NCBI GenBank assembly: GCA_007922305.1
Contig: ML677348.1
Coordinates: 14,160,616 to 14,224,615 of the forward strand
Length of the DNA: 64,000 nucleotides
Reading direction: 5' to 3'
Source of the DNA: Dermatemys mawii
Lineage: Eukaryota > Chordata > Testudines > Dermatemydidae
Under the pieces are notes generated by a model. The model saw only the letters and a program-made list of their open reading frames with translations. It was not told the DNA's origin and searched no databases. A program made the position numbers and the translations under genes. Numbering within the stretch: the stretch's first letter is position 1; the number at the start of each line of letters is the position of its first letter. This document shows, in pieces, positions 12,701-24,847 of this stretch.

Positions 12701-13084
12701 ACCCAGTATAGAAAATACAGTTTATAGGGACATCCTAGGATTCATTGACAGCCAGAGCCTACTTCCCCAGGGACAGATTCGCAACATTATTAAATCTGGT
12801 CAGGACCATTTAAGGAAGCCCTTGTACCTTTGTAAGGAACTGTCAGAAAGGTCTGTTCACTGATCAGCAACAGCTTAGATGAACAAGTCTCAGTTCCATT
12901 TCATGTAAAGAACTCCCTAGAGTGGTGGAAAGATCAACTCATTGTTAGTGCAGGCATTCCTTTCCTTTGTCTAACGCTGACAATCATCATCATAGTGGAT
13001 GCATATCTGTTGAAAAGGGATCTCACGTAGTGCTCTCACAGCTCAGAGCAGATGGTGACCTCAGAAAACCAGTCTCCACGTCAA

Positions 13085-13400
13085 CTTGTTAGAACTCTGG
13101 GCAGTCAGGAATGACTACCTTCATTTTCCACCCCTCCTCAGGGGTGAATCAATCAGAATCACAATGGGCAACTTAGTCTGCATGTTCTATATCAACAAAC
13201 ACAGACAGCAGGATCCACCTGCCTGTCCATCAAAGCAATAAAGCTATGGAACTGGTGTATAACCCATCAAATCCTTATTTCAGCTGGCCATGTCCATGGA
13301 GCTCAGAACACCACAACTGATACACTCATCGGATGTTTCGCCCAGAACTCTGAGTGGGAATTGGATTCTCAAATTCTCCACATTCCAAACTTAGGGACTA
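13085..13400 (+). pseudogene. DIRS RNase H remnant
   Basis: Across frame changes the translation gives NLLELWAVRNDYLHFPPLLR, then NLVCMFYINKHR, and later CFAQNSEWELDSQILHIPNL. These correspond to the E.. and D.. (T/D)NxxA(M/V)xYINxxGG and SEWELD blocks of DIRS RNase H domains. The Asp expected before N in the second block is missing and the frame is interrupted by a stop, so it is inactive. Confidence 0.65.
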
Positions 13401-13974
13401 CCACAGGTGTGTATCTTCACCACTTCCAGGAATAAGAAGTGTCGTCTGTTCTGTTCAAAAGGAAGTCTAGGCCATCACTCTCTGGGAGATGCCTTTCTAC
13501 TATCTTGTAGAATCTATGCTATCCTATAGAATCTATGCATTTGTTCCAATACTGCTAATACTTTGAGAGATGAACAAGATCAGATAAGATAAGGCCAGGG
13601 TTATTCTTATAGTTCCAACTTGGCCAAGACAAGCTCGATATGCTTATCTGCTTCATCTATCCATCCACTCAGCAATCAAACTTCTGATAATTTCCCATCT
13701 CCTCTCCCAAAACAAAAGTCACTTACGTCACCCTCATTTAGGGGGTTGTCCACCTCAGAGCATGGTTCCTTGATTGTGTGTGGAGTTAGAATCTACCTGT
13801 TCTGTGGAAGTACAAGTGTTACTGATCAATAAAAAGGAGTCAACCCAAGTCACTTACAGGTAGAAGTGGAGGAGATGCAGCCACTGATGTCAATGCCAGC
13901 AGCTCATATCCAAATTCTCATCTCTCTCAGCATGAGTTAACTTGTTGAACCTAAAGAAATCAGCACTATCAGTT

Positions 13975-14871
13975 AGCTCAGTCAAGGTTCATTTGATCTC
14001 AGTATCAGCTTTTCATGTTCTAGATAAAAGGGTTTTCTGTATTTGCTTACCCTCTGTCTTCAAGCTTTATTAAAGATTTGGTGAACCTCTACCCGGAAGT
14101 CAAAGACCCCTACCACCCTGACATGGAATCTCAAATTTGTACTTAGATGCCTCATGAGACTTCCATTCAAACTGATGGCAATGTATTATTAGCTTCACTT
14201 ATCCATGTAGGGCTGCTTTTACAGTGCTGACATGTTGGTCCATAGAGTCCGAGAAATTGAGGCCTTAATGGCAGATCCCCTTTTATGGTGGTCTTCAAAG
14301 ACAAGGTTTCTTTATGATCACTTCCTGAATTTTTACCTAACGTATTATTGAACTTTCATCTTAACCAAACCATTCATCTACAGTGTTTTCCCCGAAACCA
14401 CATAAGTCTGAATAGGAGACCTCTTTTCATACCTTAGATATCAGTCACTCCTTGGCCTCCTACCCAGATAGAACCAAGCAATTTCAAAAGTCATCTAGAC
14501 TGTTTGTTTCCATCGCAGACAGATCCAAAGGGTTCACAATCTCCACCCAGAGACTATGTGGATCTCTGCTTGTTGTTGCTTGTTATAATGAAGCAAGTGC
14601 TCAGTGCTCCCACAGGGTGATAGTGCACTTTATCAGGTCTCAAGCAACATCCATGGCATTACTCAAAAATATTCCAATATCTGAGATATGTAAGGCCACT
14701 TTATGCGCTTCAATAAATATGTTTTCTAAGCAATGTGCCTTGATCCATGCTGCTAGATCTGATGTGGCATTGGGAATTCTGGTTCTATCATCAGTTCTGG
14801 ACTCAATTCCAAAGCTCCCTCCTCCCTGTGGGGATACTGCTTGGGAGTCAGCTGAAGTGGAGCACCCATAG
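13975..14871 (+). pseudogene. DIRS tyrosine recombinase remnant
   Basis: The N-terminal part is recognisable in pieces near 13985-14075 (VKVHL..SVSAFHV..KGFSVFAYP-like) and 14150-14310 (LMRLPFKLMAMYYLLHLS-like). The open C-terminal part, 14452-14871, reads RTKQFQKSSRLFVSIADRSK, VHFIRSQATSMALLKNIPIS and SKQCALIHAARSDVALGILV. The H..R pair of the active site is kept (HFIRSQATS). The nucleophilic Tyr expected in the F.K.Y.L block is Cys (TGT at 14734-14736). The enzyme would have integrated circular cDNA; this copy is dead. Confidence 0.72.
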
Positions 14872-14958
14872 AGACACTACTTACAGAAAACAAGATTCCT
14901 CCCCCTGTGTAGTAACTGTATTTTTTTTTCAAGATGTGTGTGTCTGTGGGTGCTCCAC
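14857..14958. repeat. DIRS terminal repeats: inverted copy followed by direct copy
   Basis: GTGGAGCACCCATAGAGACA (14857-14876) is the reverse complement, with one change, of the left end at 2083-2106. About 55 bases on, TGTCTGTGGGTGCTCCAC (14941-14958) repeats that end in direct orientation. The pair can form a hairpin of about 100 bases. Rearranged terminal repeats like these are used by DIRS elements to rebuild their ends during replication. Confidence 0.72.
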
Positions 14959-16021
14959 TACCTGCCCTCCTTCTCCTCTGCCTTAGAGAGTTCTCTGTGG
15001 GAGGTTTGGATAGAGAAGAAACTGAGGGTGATTCACCTGTGCAGCCATATATTTTGTCCATGCACAGTATGAGGATGTATAGGATGCATGAGCAGGCCCA
15101 GTACGCACTCAATAAAAAATCTGTAATCAAGGGCTTGAGAGGCACATCTGCATCTGAAGTCAAGTTCCCAGGAGGACATAAGTTTCAGAGAACCACAGTT
15201 ACTGCACAGAGTGAGTAACTTTTTCTTCTAATTTATAGAAAACATAATGCAGTTTCAAAATACGGGTGTTTTTTGATTACCACCTAAAATGTCATAGAGT
15301 TGCACAGAGGTTTAGCTATTCAATTCCCAAATTAAAGACTAATGGAAATTGTGGCTAAAATCCCATAAAGGTGCTTTGAAAATTTAATATTTAACATTCA
15401 ATTTTTTCTTTTACTATTAAATCCTCTTTAGTTTCTAGTAACTTTATGGTTAAACTATTATTGCTAGCATGCTCTTATGTAAATGTATTATTGATGCTTA
15501 TGCCAAATATTTCTTACATACTGTCACTGCATTTTGGGAATCCTATTTATGTACTTTAAAGAAAAGAATGTCCTGTGAGCTGCAAAGTTTGAATTTGGAC
15601 TCAAAATGAAATTTCCCCAAGAATCTGGGAAGGGGGGAGAGAGTGGGACCTGGGGGGGTTCACTCCACCCATGACAGAGATGATAGCCAATTCTGTGAAG
15701 TGAAGACCAGAACTTGCTCAAAATTCAAGGTTTTCAAATCTGGAGTTCTGATTTTTTCCGTCTTTAGTCTAAGTAGATTTGCCAGGTATTCAAATTGTAT
15801 TAAAAGTACATATTGACATGGGGTGTTTTTCACGTCATTCGTGAATATGATGATACTTTAAGAGGAGCATATTTAGTAAATCACGATACACTAATCTGAT
15901 AGTGTAGTGATAAAAGGCTTTTGCAGTTAGATTAGACATACTTTGGGCCAAACTTGCTGGCATATTTGGTACCACTATTCAGTGTATTGATTTACCTAAT
16001 GTGTTTATAGAATGCTTACCC

Positions 16022-16608
16022 CAGGGGTCTCAAACTCAATTTACCTTAGGGCCAGTGCCAGTCCTCAGATCCTCTCAGCGGGCCAATAGTGTCACTAAAG
16101 ATGGTGTTCAGAGAAGAAAACATTTATATTGTATTTTTAATTTTGAATTTCTTAGAAATAATAAAACTGTCATACAACTTTATACAATTCTTGGTTTCCC
16201 AGAGAGTTTTTAGTGTTTGCCAGACACCTGACGATGCTTCAGTTCTGTCAATTTGTTGATGTTTGGCCTCAGTGACTAAGCAGTTGAAGCTTTAAGGATT
16301 GCAGCAAGGTGTGCATCAGATAGTTGTGTTCAGTATTTTGACTTGTTTATAGACATTGTGGAAAAAAGTGATGCTGCCTCCATGGCTGACTGTGTCTAGC
16401 AACTAATGATGCTGCCTCCATGGCTGACTCTGTACAGCAGCTACTGATGGTATCTCTGTCCCTCTCACTCAGCCAATGGAAGCTGTAGGGGTGGCACCTG
16501 CAGCAGTCAGAGCCAGCAGTGTGGCTGCATGAGTCTCTTCTCCGCAGGCCGCAGTGGGGAGGTTCTTGGGTTGCAGATGGCCTGCAGGCTGGGACTTTGA
16601 GACCCCTG
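16022..16608. mobile_element. Non-autonomous hAT-like DNA transposon with 8-bp target-site duplication
   Basis: The element begins CAGGGGTCTCAAACTC and ends ACTTTGAGACCCCTG, a terminal inverted repeat of about 13 bases. It is flanked by GCTTACCC (16014-16021) and ACTTACAC (16609-16616), six of eight bases alike, which fits an old 8-bp hAT duplication. No transposase is encoded; the weak reading frame at 16001-16213 crosses the left boundary. A 38-base tandem duplication lies inside. Confidence 0.75.
16369..16444 (+). repeat. Two-copy tandem repeat, period 38
   Basis: TGATGCTGCCTCCATGGCTG at 16369 recurs at 16407, followed in each copy by ACTGTGT or ACTCTGT and AGC. It lies within the hAT-like element at 16022-16608. 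Confidence 0.85.
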
Positions 16609-16944
16609 ACTTACACAAAGCCAATACTTGTGCTACAGTACAAAACATTTCCTTAGGGTAAAAAGTTTGTATAAACTCCTTATATGATAGTGAGCTTCCT
16701 GGTCTGAAGACTTTGTCCAGTTCAATAGGAGGACTTTTAATGAAGCCAAGTTATAAGACTAACATTATAATAGCTAACATATCACTGTGTCAAAATTCCA
16801 CCTAAACTAATATGTTTTCCTTTCAGTTCTGTTACACAGATATTATGTTTCAAGAGAAAAGGGCTTTTTATAGATGCTGAATAAAGCAACTGTTATGCTT
16901 TCATTGCTGGATAATTCATTCCTTAATTATGTAGACAAACTGCA

Positions 16945-17350
16945 GGGAGTACTAAGAAGAGCAGCAAAATGATTAAGGAGCTGGACAAATTGATTTACAG
17001 AGAAAAATTTAAAGAAATGTATATTGTTTGGCTAAGTTATTCTAAGGGGAGGGACATATATACAAATACTTCAGATGAAGAGTGAAAACTTCAGAGAAAA
17101 AGAGGAATTTCTCATGGACAAAGAGAGATAAGTAAGAGTAATGGGATGAAATTTATAAAAGGAATATTTGGGCAACATAATATGAAAACTTGCTGACAAT
17201 GAAATTTATTTGATTGTGCCACAGGCTTTCCGTGGAAGTAATGCAAGGGCCTATTTCTTAAGAGACTGGGCAAAGCATTAGGAAATGTATTCTAGAGAAA
17301 TCATGACTTGGCAAGAGGTTGAATCCTCTAGGAACTTTCCATCTAATCAA
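16945..17350 (+). mobile_element. Degraded CR1-type LINE 3' portion
   Basis: Blocks similar to the CR1 3' region appear in order: AAGAGCAGCAAAATGATTAA and AGGAGCTGGACA near 16958-16990; AGTAATGGGATGAAATTTAT near 17137; TATTTGGGCAACATAATATG near 17166; and GCCACAGGCTTTCCGTGGAA near 17218. All are heavily changed and no frame is open. Confidence 0.6.
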
Positions 17351-20300
17351 GAGTGAATGTAGCAGCTAATTGTTGCTGTTGTTTATGGCTTAAGATCTCA
17401 ATGAGCTACATTTCTGAATGCCATGACGTCAGGATGAATTTCTCTTGACGACTCAGAGTGTATTTAGGAGAAGAAAGGAAGTTGAACTGTTGTTAATTCT
17501 AGAAAAATCCCATTTCTTTAGATCTGTTTGTTATTACTTGTATCTCTTTGCATACTTTTGATCCATGTTGTCAAGTATGCTTGCAGAATTTTTATTCTTT
17601 AATTTAGATTGTTAGTCTAACTCTCATATTCTTAAAATACTGCTTTTTAGTCTTTGTGTATTGGTGGGGAAGGTAGGGAATGGAGATTGAAGATTTCTAG
17701 TAGAAGTAAACTAGGTTAATTAAAAGTAACTAGAGCACACTCAGTTTGAAATATCTAAAAATCCACATTCTCTTCATAATTTCCACTCTTTACACAGTAG
17801 GTCTGGAAGTCATCAGACTGAGTTGGGATGAAAATAAATAGCACGTAAAGAGGCAAAAATTCTTTGTGAATGCATCTGCATATACAATAAATATGATTTT
17901 TAATATGTGTACTATATCAGAGTTTGCAAAAAATTTCTCTTAAACTTCATTCTAGCTCCACCTGTCAACCCTGTAGTTCCACATGTGGCTCTTTGGAGGA
18001 GATTACTTGTTAATGTAATCCCACTTACCATACAATGGGCACACTATAAAATTTTTACTAATTCTACTGATATTCTCCATTATGTGTATTAGATATAAAA
18101 TACCACTCAAGCCAGTAAAATCTTCAAAAATTGGTAGTAACATTAAATGTAACTGGAGTAAATGCACCAGTTTCATTTTTTTAAAATTAATCTGAGCTGA
18201 AAACCTCTTGGTGTGAGCAAATTAAAATGTCAGAGATTACAAAATCATTCAAAAATAATGTATATATGCACATATATCCTTTAAAATTAATAGTATTACG
18301 TGCTGGAATGTTACCATAGCTTTGGCTTTCATGTAATGTACGTACATTCAGGAAAATTAATACTTTTAAAAATTCTTTATCACATTTTCTGATAAAAAGT
18401 CTGTTTATATTATGAATATGTTGATTGGATATTGAGATTTATTTTGAGAGACAGGATGAATCAGGTAATTTTTAATTGTCAGTGTCGATTTGTAAATTGA
18501 AATTCTAAAACTGAACAAAGAAAGCCCACAGCATTAGCCTGCTCTACTTTTCCAGCTGCAATCTTAATATTTTAAAGTATATTTTAATCTCTTTTTAAAA
18601 ATATAGTGCTTAAATCAAACCAAATAGCCTGACATTTACCTGTCAACCTGTATTTATTTGAAAAATTGCAGTTATGACACACTTTCTTTCTTGGAGATTC
18701 TTCAATAGCTAAATTGTTTCACATTGAGATAATGAAAATAAGGCGATGTTAGTTTGATTAGTTTGTAAAAAGCAAACAGTAATTTGCACTTAATGCTATC
18801 CCATGGATTAGGTGCAGTATCTTTGAAAAATCTAACATATTGTAGAATTATGTGAAATGCATGATTAAAGATTTATTTACACATTTTTTGCTCAGTGTAT
18901 TTGCACTGTTTGGGTTCATTTTCAAAGAGACCCATTCACATGACTTGAATAGAACAGAATTAATACAGCATGTGCTATATTAACATGGTAACACACAAGG
19001 GAGAACCTGGATAAAATAGTTTATTTTATTGTGTCTCTCTTTATTAATGTCGACCTTCTCCTGTGGTAATCAGTGCAAGCTGAAAGAAGAATGAATGTTA
19101 GTAGAATGACCTTTCAGGAAACAAGTCACCCGGAAATGACCATAAGTTGGCCAGTCAGCTTTCACATCTTTTTTTTCCCCTTCCCTCCTCCTCTCCAGTT
19201 TTTGGTAACACTGACATCCAAAGAACTTACTGTTCAGATACTAATGTTTCCTATTCCTACTGCTTCTCAAACTTGTTATATTACTTTTTGAATAGAGTAT
19301 GTAGGTGTCAGGAAAGGTAGCTCTGACAAAATGTCATTAAGGTGACATAGTGTAAATTAATACAGTTAATGGAGGTACTCCTGGCTTGACTCATTGACCC
19401 AATACTAGGCGGTTGTGGAATTAATGGATGCCAGGGGATCAACCATTTAGAAAAAAAGAAAGAAGGAAAGAAAGAAATAGCAGCTTAAAATCTTGAAGTG
19501 AATTATATTAGAAAAGTGAAAACGTCTGTGTTGGATTTGATTTTACTAGTAGGCCATAAAATGGTATACTCTTAGCAAAACATACTAAACTGAAATGTCA
19601 GATTTGATGCAAGTGGTTTTCAATTATGATAGTGTTAATAGTGGTCTTCTATCACCCCGAGACATACTTTTAAAGTTTAATTCCTAAGCACCTCGGATTT
19701 GTCACACGCCAGTAAATTAGAAAATGTGTTTGGGTATGTTTTCTTATACAAAGACACAAGACATATAATACTATTAAATATACCTCAGGGTTTTAGTATA
19801 GCTATTAAAATAAACTAGAGATCACATTTACAGACATGAAATGTCTGTTATAAAATTCATTCTACCATTTTTACACTCCTTCATAGCTTTACTGCATCAT
19901 TCTTCATTTGAGAAAATCTAAGCTACTAGAGCTGCTTGAAGAGTAGCTGGCTATTAAGTGATAGAAAGCTAACCTGTCTTATTAGATGTGTGAATGAAAG
20001 AGTAGGTTACCAATTTCTGAGATGTCAAGGTGTACTAGATAGAAATTACCTGGATTTAGACCACTAGCATCCCTAGTTTTTTATCTCTTTGAATGGTAGA
20101 TATTTATTTTTGGTAAGAAGTAATACGTGACAGATTATGCCATCTGAAAAATTTGTTTAGACCATTTCATATTTTGGCAATAGTCAAGAAGCCAGTAATT
20201 ATCGTGCATATGTTAGTCTGTGCAAAAGTATACTTCAGTTGAATAAAATACAATAAAGAACATATTTGTAAAGTAAATCCATAGGTATATAGATACTTTC

Positions 20301-21685
20301 AATAATTCAGTTTTTATTTAGTATTTGTGAATGTTCCCCCCCCCCATTGCCCCATTTGATACCTACAAGCTGGTATAGGAGTTAGAGAAGCTTTTTGTGT
20401 TACAGCATATCATGTTTGCCATTTCATCCTGATCTATATAGGCTCATATACTGTTTGAAGCTGCTGTGGTTTAGGAAGAAAATACTTTTAGATTTGGATC
20501 TCATCAACATTTTCCCCGTATATTGGTGGCTTTTCCAAAAAGGTCAGCTTCTTAAACCATGGCCACTCCAAACAGTGAGAAACTTCATAGCTTGGACTAA
20601 AGCAATCTGTTTATAGAAACCATCAACAGACTATACGTCCTAGGGTATCTAGAGCCATGGGTGCCAGCTGCTGGTAGATACACTGTTCCTAACCTGCCAG
20701 ATGTTTTTGACTGGTATTCCAAGAAGCTTTAAACATGAACTTCTTCACCAGTGCTCTTTTTCTTCTGGGCAGAAATTGGGGTTTGTAGCAGTGCATTATT
20801 TGATGGAAAATTACAGAATCCACACGAATGAGAAGCAGGAGAATACTGTTGGTTTAGCTAAGGTTTTAGTGTTCCGTCTAAAGCCCTTTGAAGTCAATGA
20901 AGATGCTCGTATTTGGTTTCTTTCTGAGTGATGTATATTTGACAAATGTAAAAGGGCTCAATAGGTTCAAACCATGTGATTGTAAAGTTAGATGTGCACC
21001 TCTTGAAAATAATCTGCTTCCAGTATAAACATGTAATAAACTAAAAGGCTGTATCCTTGTATGACACTGGACAGCTCAAGTAGATAATACTCTGTACTAC
21101 CACATGCAAGACTTGGGTTTAGTTACTCCTCTCCTGATCAACAAACTTACAGATTAGGGCATGTCCTTGAGTACGGTGTGCTCATTCTTAATTGAATAGT
21201 ATACTTGATTTTGCTTTCTGGCCATGATCTTGTTTAATCTTGACAAACTCCAAATGGAGTTTCTATCTAATCCTCAACAAGCAGAATTATAATCTCAAAT
21301 GGGGAAGGACAGTTAAAAGCTTTTTATCAAGTATGACAATCAAAAGCTCAAGCTAAATGTGTACAATATAACATGGAAGAACATTGTATTAAAGTGGAAC
21401 ATATGATTGTGCCTGAAATAAAAATTCAAAAGTTTCTCTCAGTTCCAAGTTTTTCTCGCCTTACAAATTAACCAGCATCCAGAGATGAAAACTATTTAGA
21501 CATTTGGCATGAAGCATTTGATACATTTAGCTAGGTTTTATCTTTAGCTGCCATGGTAGACAATATAGAAAGTAATTATCACAAATGATAGAAGACTTTA
21601 GAGTATATCTAGTATCCAAATAACAAAGATCTGGACTGAAGTGTAACAAATGTTGTATCTGTCTTTTAAAAAAAAGATGTTAGGG

Positions 21686-22720
21686 GTGACTTTGGAAATT
21701 ACAGACCAGACTTCTCTATCAGAAAAATTGGTTGAAACAATATTTAAAAATGGAATTAAAAACACATAAATGAACATGAAATAAGGACAAACCAGCATTA
21801 CATCTGTAAAGGAAAATCTTACCTCTCTAATCTACTAGAATTCTATAACCATATCAACAAAATAGTGGGCAAAGGAAAATCAGCTAGCACTCATTTGGCC
21901 TTTCAAAGAGTCTTTGATAAGGTTCCTTGGAAGATGCTTTGAAGGAAACTAAATAGTCATATGGTGGTGAGAGGTAAAATATTGTCCTAAATTAGAAGCT
22001 GATGAAGTAAAAAACACATGAGTAGGAATAAATGGTCAATTTTCAAAATGGCAGAAAGTTAAGAGTGGGATGCCACAAGGTAGTGGTCAAGAAAGCAAAC
22101 AAAATGTTAAAATTAATAATGAATAGGAATGAAAATAATTCTGCAAATATCATATGTTTTTTACATAAATGGATATTATTCCCTCACCTGAAATAATATT
22201 ATCAGTCTGTTCACCTTGTTTCATAAAAGGATTTATCAGGAATACAAGGTGTTCAGAGATGAGCAACACAAAAGGATTAGCAGCCTGGAGAGGTTGTCAT
22301 ATGAGGAAAGATTGAAAGATTGGGACAGTTTAGTTTCCAGAGAAGATGGGTAAGAGAAGTCATGCTAAATGACTACAAAATAGTAAATTGTATAAAGGGT
22401 AAATAAGATGCTCCGGCTGACCCTTTCTCACCCTTCAGGAACAAAGAGACATTGAATTAATGTGAATGGCATCACCATTTTAAATTGGTAATTTATTAAT
22501 ATATAATTGTTTAGAACTCTTTGCCACAAAGTATCATTGTGAGCCAGAGGTTAGTAGGGTTCAAAAAAAAAAGATTGGACATTTATTTGGATAATGCAAA
22601 ATGTAGAGTTACATCAGCTGCAAGATTTTCACAGTCTGGCTCTACAACTGGGAAGCTGAAGAGACTATATGTCATCTTACATGTTAATAGAACAGCCACC
22701 TATATAAAAATGTTATAGCC
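21686..22720 (+). mobile_element. Degraded CR1-type LINE including RT core relic
   Basis: GTGACTTTGGAAATTACAGA near 21686 recalls the GNYRP block of LINE RT. Further on there is TTTCAAAGAGTCTTTGATAA (21901), matching the AFDKV-type box, then AGAGTGGGATGCCACAAGG (22062) for the G.PQG box. The 3' region follows: AGATGAGCAACACAAAAGGA (22257), AGCCTGGAGAGGTTGTCATA (22280), TTTAGAACTCTTTGCCACAA (22510) and AAAAAAGATTGGACATTTAT (22565). The order agrees with CR1. Many stops are present. Confidence 0.68.
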
Positions 22721-23219
22721 AGTCAAAAAATCGGCAATATGCACTGCATGGATCTTGTTCAAAAATTAAATAAAGATTTTTTAAAAATTAGAAGTCAGTT
22801 TTTCCATTGTTGTATTCCATTTCATTTTAATTATTTTAAGATGACACACTTTCACCACTCTTAGGCCAGCAGGCATCTGGAGGACCTCTGAGGGCTGTGA
22901 TTTGCACTACAGCATATGTTGCTTTGCAGCAACTCATTAGTCCACAGTTAGGAGTGGTTTTGCTCAGCTCTGGAAAGGTAATCAGGCCCTGTGCTGTCCC
23001 AGTGAGAATGGACAAATGGAGTTCTTCAAGAATCTAAGAAGTCATGTGATGAGAGTCAGAAGGAGAATAGACAATTCGTTTTCAACAATATCAGAGTGAA
23101 TTGTTAGAAAGTTCTTCAAGTAAACAGACTAGAAGTGGTAATGTAACAAGTTAGGATTCCCAGCCAAATAATCTGTGTTTAACCCAGTATGATATTCCGG
23201 GTTTTTATCTTTTTAATAT

Positions 23220-23336
23220 CAGAGGGGTAGCCACGTTAGTCTGGATCTGCAAAAGCGACAAAGAGTCTCGTAGCACCTTATAGCCTAACAAAATATCTGT
23301 TAGTCTATAAGGTGCTACAAGACTCTCTGTATCTTT
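23220..23336. repeat. Penelope-derived foldback
   Basis: GGGGTAGCCACGTTAGTCTG, then ACAAAGAGTCTCGTAGCACC, is followed by ATCTGTTAGTCTATAAGGTG and CTACAAGACTCTCTGT. The second half is the reverse complement of the first, with about 35-base arms around a short loop. The sequence is that of the Penelope-like 3' end, so two copies sit head to head. Confidence 0.75.
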
Positions 23337-24694
23337 TTAATGTTACATTGTTTTACTGTTTACTGTGTGAAATATTTTTTTAAATGTTACTGTTTTATGT
23401 AGTTACAAGCTATATGATGAGCATAATGCATGTTCAGGCATCTCTCATTTAATTACTATTTTACATTGGCTAAATATTAATTAGTGTTTTTTAGTCTAAT
23501 TTGAATTATACTGTTTGTCATACAGTATGAATGGTATAAGAGAACCAAATAAGTTCACTAAAAATACTTACAATTTTTATGTAAATATTCATATATTTGT
23601 TTTTTAATGATAAAACTTGAAAGGGCCTTCTGTGCTTTAACTGCTCTATTTTCTGTAGAGTTGTGGATCAGATTTAATTAGATACTTTTGTGTCTGCAGT
23701 GATTTTTTTTTATTCTCTGTCTGTCTGCAGCCTTTGAAAAGACCACAAAGAGATTAAGGTTTCAGGTGCGGTGTCATCAGTTTTGATCATGTTACACAAC
23801 AGAATGCCCTAATGCTTTTAATAATGTAATTTAGTGAATTTAATCCCTTTCTAGATATTAGAGAAAAGATGGTGGGGTTTAAAGCTGTAGCTTTTTCTAT
23901 TATTGCACTTCAGTACCAGCTGCTTCAATAGTAGACACCTACAAATTGAGATATTTATGGTGTCAAAATCATTGAATTTCAGTTTAGGACTTACTTTAAA
24001 CTGTGATAAACTTCACAGTGGGCACTACCTAAGTATTAAAACCAGCACAGATTTGCTTCCTGTTTACTAAACTTTCATAATTCAAATAGCATGTATTTAA
24101 ATTTTAAAGACATTTTGCCATTCTGACAGCTTCCTTTCCATATTTGAATGTTGCTGACAACAGAAAAGTTCACTCACCAGAAACTGTTTTTGTTTATCAT
24201 CATGTGTGATCTTTTCATCTATAAAATTGTGTTATATCTGTTAATGCAATGAATAATATGAAAAAAAAGAAAAGAAAAATTAGGATTAAAATATAGCCTT
24301 CTTTTCCATGAAGATTTCACAGGTTCTTCCTTTTTTAAATAGTTTTGTTAAACAGAAGTGGAAGATCTCTGATTACTTTCTAAGATATTTAATTTAACAA
24401 AGGGTGAGAAGGTAGTGCTCTTCCTAACATGCATAATTTATTGAAACAAGATTGAGGAAGACAAAAACTGTTCAATATATTATAACAAATGTCTGCTCAA
24501 AGTGAAGTACAAGAAAAAATGATATTTTTTTTCCTTAAACATTTCTTGTCCACAGAAATATAAACAATGCAAGTATGATTTTGTGCAAATGGAAAAACTG
24601 TTTTTCTTATAAAGTTATTGTATGAGAAACAGAAATTCTGAAAAGTATCATGAAGCTGTTCTGTACATAACACACTATGCTTTCTCTCTGCCAG

Positions 24695-24847
24695 GAGTTA
24701 ATTCCAGAGTTTTACTACCTACCAGAGATGTTTGTCAACAGTAACGGATATAATCTAGGTGTCAGAGAGGATGAAGTTGTTGTAAATGATGTTGAGCTTC
24801 CCCCTTGGGCAAAGAAGCCTGAAGACTTTGTCCGGATCAACAGGATG
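24695..24847 (+). CDS. NBEA: NBEA exon, BEACH domain (51 codons)
   Basis: This exon encodes 51 residues, [20 protein letters not shown] through [12 protein letters not shown]. It holds the strongly conserved BEACH blocks [20 protein letters not shown] and LPPWAK. A pyrimidine-rich tract and CCAG acceptor end at 24694, and a GTAAGA donor begins at 24848. It is phase 0 at both ends and continues in frame from DVK of the exon at 7224-7343. The stretch [10 protein letters not shown] has Glu where I remember Asp in mammalian NBEA, a conservative change. An ATG at 24677, 18 bases before the exon, is in frame but lies in the intron tract and is not a start codon. The product is the same neurobeachin BEACH domain; the residues here belong to its conserved core. 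Confidence 0.97.

Larger units (their letters stand above)
9356..15215 (+). mobile_element. Near full-length, inactive DIRS-type retrotransposon
   Basis: DIRS elements encode Gag, reverse transcriptase with RNase H, and a tyrosine recombinase, and have inverted terminal repeats in place of LTRs. Here the order is: left terminus with GTAGTGTCCCTGGGGTGCTC (9366), gag remnant (9786-10127 and beyond), RT (about 12180-12700), RNase H (about 13085-13400), recombinase (about 13975-14871), then an inverted terminus at 14857-14880 and a direct copy of the left-type end near 14930-14958. All reading frames are broken by stops and indels, and key catalytic residues are changed. Boundaries are approximate because flanking duplications are not expected for this class. 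It is a fossil inserted in the NBEA sense direction. Confidence 0.8.
7344..24694 (+). other. NBEA: NBEA intron, 17.35 kb
   Basis: GT-AG intron, phase 0, between DVK and ELIPEF. Its contents are listed separately: Penelope tail, MIR-like relic, DIRS element, hAT-like element, two LINEs and a Penelope foldback. The stretches 7344-8560, 15216-16021, 17360-21685, 22721-23219 and 23337-24694 contain no gene or repeat I can name. Simple repeats there are a GA-rich run (19452-19481) and ten C residues (20336-20345). The part 7680-8060 is unique-looking and could be a conserved non-coding element, but that cannot be judged without an alignment. Confidence 0.93.

Noticed and set aside
23731..23758. 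Possible cryptic exon after TCTGTCTGCAG near 23730
   Set aside because: It would be under 30 bases with an in-frame stop and the frame from NBEA is not kept; no family knowledge supports it.
24677..24694. ATG in frame just before the exon at 24695
   Set aside because: It lies within the polypyrimidine tract and acceptor of the intron, so it is not a start codon.
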